From contig NZ_JANPVQ010000001.1 in the NCBI RefSeq assembly GCF_026157105.1, forward strand, positions 117,501 to 181,500: a stretch of 64,000 nt of DNA, in the 5' to 3' direction. Source of the DNA: Sphingomicrobium marinum. GTDB taxonomy: Bacteria > Pseudomonadota > Alphaproteobacteria > Sphingomonadales > Sphingomonadaceae. Under the pieces are notes generated by a model. The model was not told the DNA's origin and searched no databases. It saw only the letters and a program-made list of their open reading frames with translations. Each line of letters opens with the position of its first letter. Position 1 is the first letter of the stretch. A program made the translations under genes and the position numbers. Below are positions 44,319 through 58,913 of this stretch, in pieces.

Positions 44319-44502
44319 GTCGTCCCAACTGTATTCGCCCCCAACTAGTATCGAATGATCCGACCGGGCCGAAGTAACCGGAACATCCATGCGCGAAAGA
44401 ACGACGCGCACATTCGCATTCATACAGGAAAAGCGTGGCTTATCCTAGCGATTCCTCTTGGGGTGGGCTAAGCGCCGCCTAAGCGAACTTCAGGAGCAGT
44501 GC

Positions 44503-45123
44503 ATGGCGGTTCATTTTCACGAGGAAGATCTGCCCGCCGACGTGACCTTCAAAGACGGTCCGATCGCGGTAGATACAGAGGCAATGGGCCTCCATCCGGG
44601 GCGTGATCGCCTGTGTCTGGTGCAGCTTTCCGACGGCGGGGCGGACGAGCATCTCGTGCGCTTCGGTCCTGACAGCGATTATGCCGCGCCCAACCTGAAA
44701 CAGCTGCTGGGCGACCCGAATCGGCTGAAGCTCTATCACTTCGCGCGATTCGATATCGCGATCATGCAGCATTATCTCGGCATTATGGCGGCGCCGCTTT
44801 ACTGCACCCGCACCGCCAGCCGCCTCGTCCGGACCTATACCGATCGCCACGGCCTCAAGGAGCTGGTGAAAGAGATGCTGGGCGGCGACATCAGCAAGCA
44901 GCAGCAGTCGAGCGACTGGGGTGGCCCCGAATTGTCCGACGCGCAGCGCGAATATGCGGCGAGCGACGTGCGCTTCCTGCATCGTTTGAAGGACGAATTC
45001 GACAAGCGCCTCGCACGCGAAGGTCGCACCGAACTCGCGCAGGCCTGCTTCGACTTTTTGCCGACCCGCGCTCGCCTCGATCTGGCGGGCTGGGACGAAA
45101 CCGACATCTTCGCGCACAGCTAG
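44503..45123 (+). CDS. rnd: Short ribonuclease D-type 3'-5' exonuclease
   Basis: A 206-residue DEDD exonuclease; the ATG at 44503 has AGGAG upstream. The catalytic acids are in AVDTEAMGL (DxE), FARFDIAIM and YAASDVRFLHRL (Asp plus Tyr). It has only the nuclease domain, lacking the two HRDC domains of Escherichia coli RNase D, as is common in alphaproteobacteria. It probably trims stable RNAs. It lies 9 bases before lptC. Confidence 0.87.
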   Translation: MAVHFHEEDLPADVTFKDGPIAVDTEAMGLHPGRDRLCLVQLSDGGADEHLVRFGPDSDYAAPNLKQLLGDPNRLKLYHFARFDIAIMQHYLGIMAAPLYCTRTASRLVRTYTDRHGLKELVKEMLGGDISKQQQSSDWGGPELSDAQREYAASDVRFLHRLKDEFDKRLAREGRTELAQACFDFLPTRARLDLAGWDETDIFAHS

Positions 45124-45132
45124 GACAAGGCA

Positions 45133-45771
45133 GTGAGCCGGCAGGCAGATCGAGAACGCGCGCAAAAAAGAGGCTGGGCCGAACCCGGCGGCCGTTTCGA
45201 CACGGTCATCAAGTTCGCCAAGATCGCGCTGCCGGCGATGGGCATCCTGCTATTGTTCGCACTGTTGCTGGCACCGCTCGCCAAGGACAGCGAAGTCAGC
45301 TTCATCCTCGACAAGGAAGAAGTCGACCAGGCCGATGAACGGCTGCGTGTCGAAAAGGCGCGCTATCGCGGCGAAGACAATAAGGGCCAGCCGTTCGAAA
45401 TCGTCGCCGATCGCGCCATCCAGGAGACCAGCGCCGAGCAAGTGGTGCAGATCCAGGGCATGTCGGCGGCGCTCATGATGGACAGCGGCGACCTGCGCGT
45501 CACGGCGCCGCGCGGGCGTTATGACATCGAGGCCGAGGAGATCCTCGTCGACGGGCCGCTGCGTGTTCGCGGGCCCGATGGCTACCGTCTCGATACGCGC
45601 GACGTGCGCATCGATCTCGATACGCGGACTCTGGAAAGCCGGGCCGGCGTCGAAGGCGCGATGCGCTTGGGTCGCTTCGAAGCGGGGCGGCTGGAGGCCG
45701 ATCTCGATGCCCGCACCGTCACACTTTCGGGCGGCGCACGCTTGAAAATCGAGCAAGGGGCGGTCAGATAA
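45133..45771 (+). CDS. lptC: LPS export protein LptC
   Basis: A 212-residue bitopic protein starting at GTG 45133. A membrane helix lies at about 31-52 (IALPAMGILLLFALLLAPLA), followed by a periplasmic beta-jellyroll domain (YRGEDNKGQPFEIVADRAIQ) that hands lipopolysaccharide from LptBFG to LptA. Position next to lptA and lptB supports the call. Confidence 0.9.
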   Translation: MSRQADRERAQKRGWAEPGGRFDTVIKFAKIALPAMGILLLFALLLAPLAKDSEVSFILDKEEVDQADERLRVEKARYRGEDNKGQPFEIVADRAIQETSAEQVVQIQGMSAALMMDSGDLRVTAPRGRYDIEAEEILVDGPLRVRGPDGYRLDTRDVRIDLDTRTLESRAGVEGAMRLGRFEAGRLEADLDARTVTLSGGARLKIEQGAVR

Positions 45772-45776
45772 GCAAC

Positions 45777-46301
45777 ATGCATGCCAAGATGCTCTTCGCT
45801 GTCGCCCTCGTCGGCCTTGCTGCTGCGGCTTCCGCGCAGAACCAGGGGCGCAGCTCGGTGCTTGGCGGGCACGACATCAATGCCCCCGTCAATGTCGCCG
45901 CCGACCGCGTCGAAGTGCAGGACCGCAACGATCGCGCGCTATTCGTCGGCAACGTGGTGGTTCGCCAGGGCTCGCTCACGCTGAGCACGGCGCGGCTCCG
46001 ATTGGCCTATTCGAGCAATGCAGGGCTAGAAATCGACCGGCTCGATGCGTCGGGCGGCGTGACGGTGCGTTCGGGCGACGAGACCGCGCGCTCCGATTTT
46101 GCCGTCTACGACCTCGACCGGCGTATCATCACCATGATCGGCGACGTGCGTTTGACCCAGTCGCGCAACACCATCCAGGGGTCGCGCCTCACCATCGACC
46201 TTGAAAGCGGTCGTGCCGTGATGGACGGCGGTCCGCGCGGGGTCGAAGGCAGCGGTGGCCGTGTGACCGGCACCTTTACCGTTCCGCAGCGCACAGACTG
46301 A
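45777..46301 (+). CDS. lptA: LPS transport periplasmic protein LptA
   Basis: A 174-residue exported protein with a signal peptide (MHAKMLFAVALVGLAAAASA) and an OstA-like jellyroll (NAPVNVAADRVEVQDRNDRA). LptA polymerises into a bridge that carries lipopolysaccharide across the periplasm. Its stop is shared with the lptB start as TGATG. Confidence 0.9.
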   Translation: MHAKMLFAVALVGLAAAASAQNQGRSSVLGGHDINAPVNVAADRVEVQDRNDRALFVGNVVVRQGSLTLSTARLRLAYSSNAGLEIDRLDASGGVTVRSGDETARSDFAVYDLDRRIITMIGDVRLTQSRNTIQGSRLTIDLESGRAVMDGGPRGVEGSGGRVTGTFTVPQRTD

Positions 46302-47083
46302 TGGCCGACGTGGAAAGCGCCGTTCGCACCGACCTCTCCGAAGTGCCCGAAGAGGTCGAAACGCGCGGCCTGAAGGTCGTGTCGATCGCCAAGAGCTATG
46401 ACAAGAAAGTGGTGCTCAAGGACGTTTCGATGGCCGTCGCGCGCGGCGAAGTCGTCGGCCTCCTCGGCCCCAACGGCGCGGGCAAGACGACCAGTTTCTA
46501 TTCGGTCATGGGACTGGTTAAGCCCGATGCCGGTCGCATCATCCTCGACGGTAACGATATCACCGGGCTGCCAATGTATCGCCGGGCGATCCTGGGCCTT
46601 GGCTACCTGCCGCAGGAAACCTCGATCTTCCGCGGGCTGTCGGTCGAGCAGAATATTCTGTCCGTCCTGGAGATTGCCGAGCCCGACCGCGGCGCGCGCG
46701 AACGTCGGCTTGACCAGCTGCTCGACGAATTCGGCCTGACGGGGCTGCGCGATAGCCCCGCGATGGCGCTGTCAGGGGGCGAACGTCGCCGCGCCGAAAT
46801 TGCCCGGGCACTCGCCGCGAACCCCTCGATCATGCTGCTCGATGAACCGTTTGCCGGCATCGACCCGCTATCCATCAGCGACATTCGCGATCTCATCGTC
46901 GAGCTAAAGAGCCGCGATATTGGTGTGCTGATCACCGATCATAATGTCCGCGAGACGCTCGAGATCGTCGACCGCGCTTGCATCATCTATGACGGGCAGG
47001 TGCTGTTTCAGGGCACCCCGCAGGATCTCGTCGCCGACCAGGAAGTCCGGCGGCTTTATCTGGGCGAAAGTTTTGCCCTTTAG
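46301..47083 (+). CDS. lptB: LPS export ABC transporter ATPase LptB
   Basis: A 260-residue ABC ATPase that powers lipopolysaccharide extraction with LptF and LptG. Walker A (GPNGAGKTTSFYSVMGL), the signature LSGGERRRAEIARAL and Walker B (IMLLDEPFAGIDP) are intact. The partner membrane proteins LptF and LptG are not in the window. rpoN follows after 9 bases, a common arrangement. Confidence 0.95.
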   Translation: MADVESAVRTDLSEVPEEVETRGLKVVSIAKSYDKKVVLKDVSMAVARGEVVGLLGPNGAGKTTSFYSVMGLVKPDAGRIILDGNDITGLPMYRRAILGLGYLPQETSIFRGLSVEQNILSVLEIAEPDRGARERRLDQLLDEFGLTGLRDSPAMALSGGERRRAEIARALAANPSIMLLDEPFAGIDPLSISDIRDLIVELKSRDIGVLITDHNVRETLEIVDRACIIYDGQVLFQGTPQDLVADQEVRRLYLGESFAL

Positions 47084-47092
47084 GACAATCCC

Positions 47093-48529
47093 ATGGGTTT
47101 AGGTCCGCGTCTCGATATTCGCCAATCGCAACAGCTGGTCATGACCCAGCAGTTGCAGCAGGCGATCAAGCTGCTCGCATTGTCCAGCCTCGAAGTCGAA
47201 ACCGTGATCGCCGAGGAGTTGGCCAAGAATCCGCTGCTCGAGGTCGAACGCGACGATCGCGGCGAGGATCGCGCGGATCCCGGCGACGCTGGCGACGAGG
47301 CCCCCGATGTCGACGACAGTCTCGATCATTTCGGTGACGGTGACGGCGCGCTCGATTACGACTCCAACGAAGCGGCCTTTGAGACCGACAGCGTCGCCGA
47401 CCTCCCCATGGCCGAGGCCGGAGAAGCCTTCGATTTCGACCGGCTCGAGTACCGCGCGCATAGTCTCGCCGAACATCTGTCCGATCAGGTCGTCGGTCTT
47501 GGCGGCGAAGCAGGAAGGATCGTCGAGGCGATCATCCTTGAGCTGCGCGACACTGGCTATCTGGAAACACCGCTCGAGATCATTGCCATGTCACTTGAGG
47601 TTTCCGTCGAAGCGGTCGAGGCGGCGCTGGGCGTGGTGCAGTCGCTCGAACCCGCCGGCGTCGGCGCGCGCGACCTTGCCGAGTGCCTCGCGCTGCAGGC
47701 CAAGGCCGCCGATCGCTACGATCCGGCCATGGCGCGCCTCATCGAAAATCTTGGCCTGCTCGCCAAAGGCCGGATGAACGACCTTCGCCGCATTTGCGGG
47801 GTGGACGAGGAAGACCTTGCCGACATGGTGCGCGAATTGCGCGGCTACGATCCCAAGCCCGGCTGCATATTTTCGGAGCGGCCCGCCGAGGACATTACGC
47901 CTGACGTCTTCGTGCGCGAAACCAAGAAAGGCTGGAGCGTCGAGCTCAATCCCGACGCGCTGCCGCGCGTGCTGGTCAACCGCCAGTATCATGCCGAACT
48001 GAAAGCGGGCGCCGAGGACAAGGACAGCAAGGCCTGGCTGGCAGACCATCTCGCCAGCGCCAACTGGCTGGTCAAGGCGCTCGACCAGCGCGCGCAAACG
48101 ATCGTGAAGACCGTGATGGAAATCGTGAAGCAGCAGGAAGGATTTTTCCGTGAAGGTGTGGGTGCGCTCAAGCCGCTGACCCTGGCGACCGTCGCCGAGG
48201 CGATCGACATGCACGAATCCACCGTCAGCCGCGTCACCACGAACAAATATCTGATCTGCGATCGTGGCATGTTCGAGCTGAAATATTTCTTCTCCTCGGG
48301 CGTCGCTGCCGCCGATAGCGACGAAGGCGCGTCCGCGGTTGCCGTGAAGGCGGCGATCAAGAAATTGATCGACGAAGAAGACAAGATCCTGTCGGACGAT
48401 GCGCTTGTGAAAGCACTCAAGGACCAGGGCTACGACCTGGCGCGCCGCACGGTCGCCAAATATCGCGAAGCGATGGGCATCGGCTCGAGCGTTCAGCGTC
48501 GCCGGCAGCGCAAGATGGCGGGCGGCTAG
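47093..48529 (+). CDS. rpoN: RNA polymerase sigma-54 factor
   Basis: A 478-residue sigma factor. The Gln-rich region I (RQSQQLVMTQQLQQAIKLLA) binds activators, an acidic region II follows, the core-binding domain is central, and the C-terminal RpoN box is ARRTVAKYREAMGI. AGGA lies 7 bases before the ATG. Its TAG stop interlocks with the convergent nuclease gene (CTAG). Confidence 0.95.
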   Translation: MGLGPRLDIRQSQQLVMTQQLQQAIKLLALSSLEVETVIAEELAKNPLLEVERDDRGEDRADPGDAGDEAPDVDDSLDHFGDGDGALDYDSNEAAFETDSVADLPMAEAGEAFDFDRLEYRAHSLAEHLSDQVVGLGGEAGRIVEAIILELRDTGYLETPLEIIAMSLEVSVEAVEAALGVVQSLEPAGVGARDLAECLALQAKAADRYDPAMARLIENLGLLAKGRMNDLRRICGVDEEDLADMVRELRGYDPKPGCIFSERPAEDITPDVFVRETKKGWSVELNPDALPRVLVNRQYHAELKAGAEDKDSKAWLADHLASANWLVKALDQRAQTIVKTVMEIVKQQEGFFREGVGALKPLTLATVAEAIDMHESTVSRVTTNKYLICDRGMFELKYFFSSGVAAADSDEGASAVAVKAAIKKLIDEEDKILSDDALVKALKDQGYDLARRTVAKYREAMGIGSSVQRRRQRKMAGG

Positions 48530-49284
48530 AGCCTGATTCTCGCCCAGATGGGCAGGTGATCGCTCGCGGCATGGGCAAGCGCGCTGCGGTGGACGCCATG
48601 ATCTTCGATATCGATCGCCTCATCGATGAAAATGCGGTCGAGCGAGGCGACGGGTCGGCGGCTGTGGTAGGTCGGCAGCACCGGACATGTGCGAAACCGA
48701 GGCAGGAAGGCATCGAGGCAATTCGACCCCGTCGACCATTCGTTGGTATCGCCCATGATGACGGTGGGCATCGGATCGCGTGCCTTGATCGCAGCAATGA
48801 TCGCCTCGACCTGGCGCAAGCGATACAGCCCGCTGAGATCAAGATGCATGCCGATCGCGCGCACCGGCCCCGCCGCCGTGTCGAGTTCAGCCATCACCGC
48901 GCCGCGCGGCTCGAGCGTCGGAAGATCGAGCGCCTGCGCGTGCATGATGTCGATCCCGCGGCGCACCAGCAATGCGTTGCCGTGCCATCCCAGATTGCGC
49001 GTATCGAGCCGCTCCAGCAGCGGCCGCGTCAGATCGTGCTCGGGGATAAGATCGAGCAATTTGGGATGGCTTACGTCGAAATCGATCGCCTGCCATTCGC
49101 CATGTTTGTCGATCAGGTGGTGCGGCACCGCCGCGCCGCGGGTGCCCACCCGCTTGTCGGCTTCCTGCAGCGCGATGATGTCAGGGCCGATCTCGGACAG
49201 CACATCGAGGATACGCTGCGGGTTGCGCTTGCGATCGGTGCCGATCGCCTTGCGAATATTGAAGGAGGTCACGGTAAGCTGCAC
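48526..49284 (-). CDS. Endonuclease/exonuclease/phosphatase-family protein
   Basis: A 252-residue protein starting at GTG 49284 (MQLTVTSFNIRKAIGTDRKR). The EEP fold is shown by SFNIRK, IIALQEADKR (metal-binding Glu), VIMGDTNEW and the closing ASDHLPIWARI with the catalytic Asp-His. Members may act on DNA, RNA or phospholipids; no specific substrate can be read. No signal peptide. Confidence 0.87.
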   Translation of the reverse strand: MQLTVTSFNIRKAIGTDRKRNPQRILDVLSEIGPDIIALQEADKRVGTRGAAVPHHLIDKHGEWQAIDFDVSHPKLLDLIPEHDLTRPLLERLDTRNLGWHGNALLVRRGIDIMHAQALDLPTLEPRGAVMAELDTAAGPVRAIGMHLDLSGLYRLRQVEAIIAAIKARDPMPTVIMGDTNEWSTGSNCLDAFLPRFRTCPVLPTYHSRRPVASLDRIFIDEAIDIEDHGVHRSALAHAASDHLPIWARIRL

Positions 49285-49400
49285 CGCCTCAATGTAGTCC
49301 CGAAAATTCGCAGCGCCAGTCGCGCATACCTATGCAGTCTTGCCGACACGCCAAGGTGGCGGGATAGTTGGGCGGACGGAAGAAAAAGGAAGGACAGCGG

Positions 49401-54478
<5,078 letters not shown>

Positions 54479-54548
54479 TTAATTTTTCCAGTGAGTTAAT
54501 CTAGCTTCCGCGCTGCCGGTTTGGCGCGCGTCAAGGCCATTTACATAT

Positions 54549-54577
54549 GGGGATGGGGAAAGCCTTTTTCCATCCCC
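54549..54577. repeat. Inverted repeat GGGGATGG...CCATCCCC
   Basis: Eight-base perfect arms (54549-54556 and 54570-54577) enclose GGAAAGCCTTTTT, whose A and T parts can pair further. It lies between divergent gene starts, so it is not a normal terminator position for either gene; it could be a leader hairpin or an operator. Confidence 0.4.
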
Positions 54578-54614
54578 GGACAATGGCAGAATCTACCTGC
54601 AAAACCAAGCATAT

Positions 54615-54632
54615 TACCCCTTTTAGGGGGTA
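54615..54632. repeat. Inverted repeat TACCCC-N6-GGGGTA
   Basis: Six-base perfect arms around TTTTAG, about 55 bases before the DUF2254 start. Possible operator or small leader hairpin; no binding protein can be named. Confidence 0.35.
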
Positions 54633-54687
54633 GTGCGGCTCCGCTTGCCCGGTTTAGGCGTTACGGGGTCACAGGGAGATCGAAAAC

Positions 54688-55956
54688 ATGCCGCGATGGC
54701 GCTTTATCCTGGCCCGAATGGTCGAACGAATCTGGTTCCGCGCTGCGCTCATTGGGTTGCTGTCCGTAGCGCTTGCGCTCGCCGCCGCTTTGCTGGCGCC
54801 GCTCATACCCTACAAACTCAGTCTCAGCATCGGGGCCAGCGCGGTCGATGACATTCTCACTATTCTGGCATCCTCGATGCTTGCCGTGACGACTTTCTCG
54901 CTCACCGCGATGGTAACCGCCTTTTCCGGTGCGGCGGCGCACATTACGCCGCGCGCTACGAAGTTGCTGATCGAGGACGCGACAGCGCAGAACGCGCTAT
55001 CGACCTTCCTCGGGGGCTTTCTCTTCGCGATCGTCGGCATCATTGCCCTGTCGACCGGCATTTATGGCGGGCAAGGCCGCGCCATCCTGTTCATCGGAAC
55101 GATACTCGTCATCGCGGTGATTGTGCTGACCTTGCTCAACTGGATAGGTCGCCTTGGCAATTTCGGGCGCGTCCAGGACGCCATCGAACGCATCGAAGCC
55201 AAAGCCATCAGCGCACTCGACCATTATCCGGGACCGCGCGTGATCCTCCATGAAGAGCGCCGCCCCGACGCAGGCACGACCATCGTTACCGCAAACAGGA
55301 CGGGCTACGTCGCCCATATCGACCGATCGCGATTGAGCGATGCTGCCGCCAAGGCAGGAGTGCAGTTTACGCTTAGCGCGCCGGCGGGCACCTTTGTCGA
55401 TCCGACACGCCCGCTGGGTTGGTGCGACGGTTCGGTCAATGCGGAACAGCTCGAAAGCATGCGCGATGCGGCGATCATCGAGCCGTCGCGCGATTTCGAC
55501 CAGGACCCCCGCTTCGGCATGGTGGTGCTGGCCGAAATTGGCAGCCGTGCATTGTCACCGGGAATCAATGATCCCGGCACGGCGATCGCAGTCCTGGGCG
55601 CTGGACAGCGTGTTCTCGACAGTTTCTCACAGCTCGAAGTCGACACGGTCGAGCGGGCGTCACATGTCATCGATGCGCCGATCAGCTTCGAGGACATGGT
55701 GACCGACCTCATCCTGCCCTTGGCGCGTGATGGTGCCGGCATATTCGAAGTAGGTATCCGTTTGCAGCAAATGCTCGGTGCGCTGGCGCAGCGGATTCCG
55801 CGAGCACGCGGCTGGTTACTGGGCTTGGCACAGCAAGCCTTAGAACAGGCACGCGCCGCCATCGAGGACAAACGTGCGCTGGAAAGAGTTGAAGATGCGC
55901 ACCGCAGCGCCTTTGCCGAAGCGCAGGTGCCGCTGGATGTTGCCGAACGCGCCTAG
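54688..55956 (+). CDS. DUF2254 membrane protein
   Basis: A 422-residue predicted membrane protein with about four N-terminal helices (for example [40 protein letters not shown] and [20 protein letters not shown]) and a large soluble C-terminal domain including [23 protein letters not shown]2254 has no proven function; its overall shape suggests a channel-like protein. The stop interlocks with recF (CTAG). It splits the gyrB-recF neighbourhood. Confidence 0.85.
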   Translation: MPRWRFILARMVERIWFRAALIGLLSVALALAAALLAPLIPYKLSLSIGASAVDDILTILASSMLAVTTFSLTAMVTAFSGAAAHITPRATKLLIEDATAQNALSTFLGGFLFAIVGIIALSTGIYGGQGRAILFIGTILVIAVIVLTLLNWIGRLGNFGRVQDAIERIEAKAISALDHYPGPRVILHEERRPDAGTTIVTANRTGYVAHIDRSRLSDAAAKAGVQFTLSAPAGTFVDPTRPLGWCDGSVNAEQLESMRDAAIIEPSRDFDQDPRFGMVVLAEIGSRALSPGINDPGTAIAVLGAGQRVLDSFSQLEVDTVERASHVIDAPISFEDMVTDLILPLARDGAGIFEVGIRLQQMLGALAQRIPRARGWLLGLAQQALEQARAAIEDKRALERVEDAHRSAFAEAQVPLDVAERA

Positions 55957-57005
55957 TTGATCCGGCCCGCAGTGACGGTCAGTCGCGTGGCATTTTCTAT
56001 TCCGTCGAACAAGGCCGCCTCGGTCGCCGTCATCCATACCTGCCCGTGCCCTTCAAGGCGCGAGAACAAGGCAGCGCGGCGGACGGGATCCAGATGCGCA
56101 GCTACTTCATCGAGCAGCAGGACGGGCGGGGAGCCGCGACGTTCTTCGACCAAGGCGGCGTGCGCGAGGAGCAGGCCGATCAGTAGACCTTTCTGCTCTC
56201 CGGTTGACGACAAATGGGCTGGCTGCTTCTTCGCGGCGTGTTGGACGGCAAGGTCCTGGCGATGGGGGCCAACCAGCGTGCGCCCGGCAGCGCCATCCCG
56301 CGACCGCGAGGCGCGTAGCGCCGCCTTGAGATCGCCGCCATCCCAGCCCGACAGCGCAAGCGACGCGTGCGGAAAATCGTCCTCCGGGCTAGCCGCGATG
56401 GCCTCGCCCAGCGCAGCGATGGTGCGCGCGCGTGCCTGACCCAGCGCGTCGCCATGCTCCGCCATGCCGCTCTCCAGCGCGACCAGCCATTCGGGATCTG
56501 CATTGTCGGGTTCGGCGAGCAGCTTGTTACGCGCGCGCATCGCCGCTTCGTAGCGCGACACGTGATGGGCATGCGAGGGCTCCAGCGCGAAGACGAGCCG
56601 GTCGAGAAAGCGACGCCGCGCCCCTGCACTGTCGGCGAATAGCCGATCCATCGCGGGGGTGAGCCACAACACCGAAAGATAATCGCCCAGCCGGTTGGCG
56701 GCCGCCGCCTCGCCCTTGATGCGCACCTTCTTGCGATCGGGCGCGGCGGGCGCGGTCCCGATGCCGATGTCGATGTCCTCCGCGAGGCGCGCAGCGATCG
56801 CAAAGCCGCCGTCACCTTGCTGGCGCGCCATGTCGCGCAGCGGCGTGCCACGCAAACCGCGCCCCGGCGCCAGCAGCGATACGGCTTCAAGGATATTGGT
56901 CTTGCCCGCCCCATTGTCGCCCGCCAGCAGCACAAAGCCCGGGCCCGGCGTGATCAGCGCGTCGGCATGGTTGCGAAAATCGGTAAGGGCAAGGCGGGTG
57001 AGCAT
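55953..57005 (-). CDS. recF: DNA replication/repair protein RecF
   Basis: A 350-residue SMC-like ATPase that helps load RecA at gaps. Walker A ([17 protein letters not shown]), the signature region [18 protein letters not shown] and Walker B ([12 protein letters not shown]) are present. Classic gene order is dnaN-recF; here a lipoprotein gene comes between them, 12 bases upstream. Confidence 0.94.
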   Translation of the reverse strand: MLTRLALTDFRNHADALITPGPGFVLLAGDNGAGKTNILEAVSLLAPGRGLRGTPLRDMARQQGDGGFAIAARLAEDIDIGIGTAPAAPDRKKVRIKGEAAAANRLGDYLSVLWLTPAMDRLFADSAGARRRFLDRLVFALEPSHAHHVSRYEAAMRARNKLLAEPDNADPEWLVALESGMAEHGDALGQARARTIAALGEAIAASPEDDFPHASLALSGWDGGDLKAALRASRSRDGAAGRTLVGPHRQDLAVQHAAKKQPAHLSSTGEQKGLLIGLLLAHAALVEERRGSPPVLLLDEVAAHLDPVRRAALFSRLEGHGQVWMTATEAALFDGIENATRLTVTAGRIN

Positions 57006-57017
57006 AATCGCGCGACC

Positions 57018-57731
57018 CTAGCTACCGGCTCGCTCTTCCACCATCCTCTCGAGTAGTTGGCCAATGCGTTTCTTTTCCGGGCTTTTCTGGAAATCTGCGA
57101 TGACATCGTAAAGCGCCTCCGTCTGGGCTTGGCCAACAGCCAACAAAGGCCCCTCTAGCCGCTTCTCGAATTCCACCACTTCGGCTTGCTGCTCGGGCGT
57201 CAACTCATTTGCCGCTTGCATTCCGGCACGTACGTTAGCCGCTTGAAGGTCATTCAGACTTGCAGCCCCGCTCTGCTCGAGCTGCTCATTAAGATCGATC
57301 TTTCCAAAAAAGATCTGGCCGGTCTCTGACTTGATGAAATCAAGAAATTCAGCCCGTTGCTCGGCGGTCATATTGTCATCGAAAGTGCGCATTATGCGAG
57401 CAGACATGGCCGGTTCTTCTTTTTGATAATAGTGTCTTACCATACCTTTCGAACGCGATAGAAATTCGTCCACGATACCTGGATATTGCGCTTCAAGTTG
57501 CCGCGCTTGCACCGTGTTGCGAAAGCCGACTGCAAATCCCTCGACTGCTTCTTCTATAAACTTGCCGTCGTTGATTTCTTCGAAGATTGCCCGCGCTTCC
57601 GAGGAGATCTCTTCGGTACGTTCGGCCTCAATCTCGTTAAGCGAAGCTGTATCGTTGCCACAACCGACGAGCGCCAGCGTCAAGGCGCCGCCAATCAACA
57701 AGATGTGTGTTCGAATGATTCCGCGGCTCAC
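57018..57731 (-). CDS. Lipoprotein, DUF2059-like, between dnaN and recF
   Basis: A 237-residue protein starting at GTG 57731 in a GTGA overlap with the dnaN stop. A lipobox (LALVGC, Cys24) marks a lipoprotein. The body is helical and acidic, with two similar halves (TFDDNMTAEQRAEFLDFIKS and ANELTPEQQAEVVEFEKRLE), which fits DUF2059 loosely. Its DNA has more A/T and less of the usual GC-ending codons than its neighbours. Function unknown. Its place inside a DNA-replication operon is odd for an envelope protein. Confidence 0.75.
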   Translation of the reverse strand: MSRGIIRTHILLIGGALTLALVGCGNDTASLNEIEAERTEEISSEARAIFEEINDGKFIEEAVEGFAVGFRNTVQARQLEAQYPGIVDEFLSRSKGMVRHYYQKEEPAMSARIMRTFDDNMTAEQRAEFLDFIKSETGQIFFGKIDLNEQLEQSGAASLNDLQAANVRAGMQAANELTPEQQAEVVEFEKRLEGPLLAVGQAQTEALYDVIADFQKSPEKKRIGQLLERMVEERAGS

Positions 57732-58831
57732 ACCCGCATCGGCATCAGGACGTAAAGCGCCTGGCTCGAATCATTTTCGCGCAGCAGCGTCGGGGCTGCA
57801 GCGTCGGCGAGGTGGACTTCGACCGTGTCACCTTCGATCTCGTGGAGGATGTCCATGAGATAGCGGGCGTTGAAACCGATCTCCATGCCATCATTCGAAT
57901 AGTCAGCCGGGACTTCCTCGACGGCAAGGCCGTTTTCGGGGCTCGAGACCGACAGGGTCACCTTGTCATTATCGACCGCCATCTTGACCGCGCGGGTCTT
58001 TTCGCTGGCGATGGTGGCGACGCGGTCAACGCCCGCCATGAAGCTCTTGGGGTCGATCTTCAAAAGCTTGTCGTTCGCAGTCGGGATGACGCGGTTGTAA
58101 TCGGGGAAGGTACCGTCGATCAGCTTGCTGGTGAGCACCGCCGCGCCAAGCCCGAAGCGGACCTTGGTGTCGGATAGCGAGACCTCGACCGTGCCTTCGA
58201 CCTCGTCGAGCAGCTTGCGCAATTCGCCGACGCATTTCTTGGGCACGATGATATCGGGCATGCCGTCCGAGCCTTCGGGCTTGTCGATGGTGACGCGGGC
58301 AAGACGGTGGCCGTCGGTCGCCGCGGCCTTCATAGCGTCGCCATCGACGTGGAAGAAAATGCCCATGAGGTAATAGCGCGTCTCTTCGCTCGAAATGGCG
58401 AAGCGAGTCTTGTCGATCACCTGGCGCAGCGTGGCGGCGGGCAATTCGAAACGGGTCGGCAGGTCGCCTTCGGCGATGACCGGGAAATCATCGCGCGGCA
58501 GCGTCTGCAAGTTAAAGCGCGCGCGGCCGGCATTGACCTGCATCTTGCCATCGGCGGCTTCGAGGCTGACCTGCGCGCCTTCGGGAAGCTTGCGCACGAT
58601 ATCGAAAAAAGTGTGCGCGGGAACGGTGGTCGCGCCGGCCTGGCTGACATCCGCCTCGACGCGCTCATCGACCTGGAGATCGAGGTCAGTCGCCATGAGA
58701 CGGAGCGAGCCGTCATCACCCGCTTCGAGCAGCACGTTCGAGAGGATCGGAATGGTGTTACGACGTTCGACCACGGATTGGACATGGCCGAGGCTCTTGA
58801 GGAGTACCGCCCGTTCGATTGTGGCTTTCAT
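57728..58831 (-). CDS. dnaN: DNA polymerase III sliding clamp (beta subunit)
   Basis: A 367-residue clamp that rings DNA and keeps polymerase III attached. The three-domain beta-clamp sequence is intact, from MKATIERAVLLKSLGHVQSV to the conserved end SSQALYVLMPMRV. Start ATG at 58831. dnaA is not within the window, so whether this is near the origin cannot be judged. Confidence 0.96.
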   Translation of the reverse strand: MKATIERAVLLKSLGHVQSVVERRNTIPILSNVLLEAGDDGSLRLMATDLDLQVDERVEADVSQAGATTVPAHTFFDIVRKLPEGAQVSLEAADGKMQVNAGRARFNLQTLPRDDFPVIAEGDLPTRFELPAATLRQVIDKTRFAISSEETRYYLMGIFFHVDGDAMKAAATDGHRLARVTIDKPEGSDGMPDIIVPKKCVGELRKLLDEVEGTVEVSLSDTKVRFGLGAAVLTSKLIDGTFPDYNRVIPTANDKLLKIDPKSFMAGVDRVATIASEKTRAVKMAVDNDKVTLSVSSPENGLAVEEVPADYSNDGMEIGFNARYLMDILHEIEGDTVEVHLADAAAPTLLRENDSSQALYVLMPMRV

Positions 58832-58871
58832 TGCGCTTCACGCCCCCGAAAAAATGTTGTGTTCGGGTCTC

Positions 58872-58877
58872 GTTATA
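58872..58877 (-). promoter_or_regulatory. Candidate -10 element of dnaN
   Basis: TATAAC on the minus strand lies about 40 bases before the dnaN ATG, within the palindrome CGTTATAACG (58871-58880). No clear -35 is found at 17 bases, so support is modest. A CCCGAA/TTCGGG inverted pair lies between it and the gene. Confidence 0.3.
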
Positions 58878-58913
58878 ACGCGCGTGGGCGCGAGGGCTAG
58901 TGCCAAACAGCCG

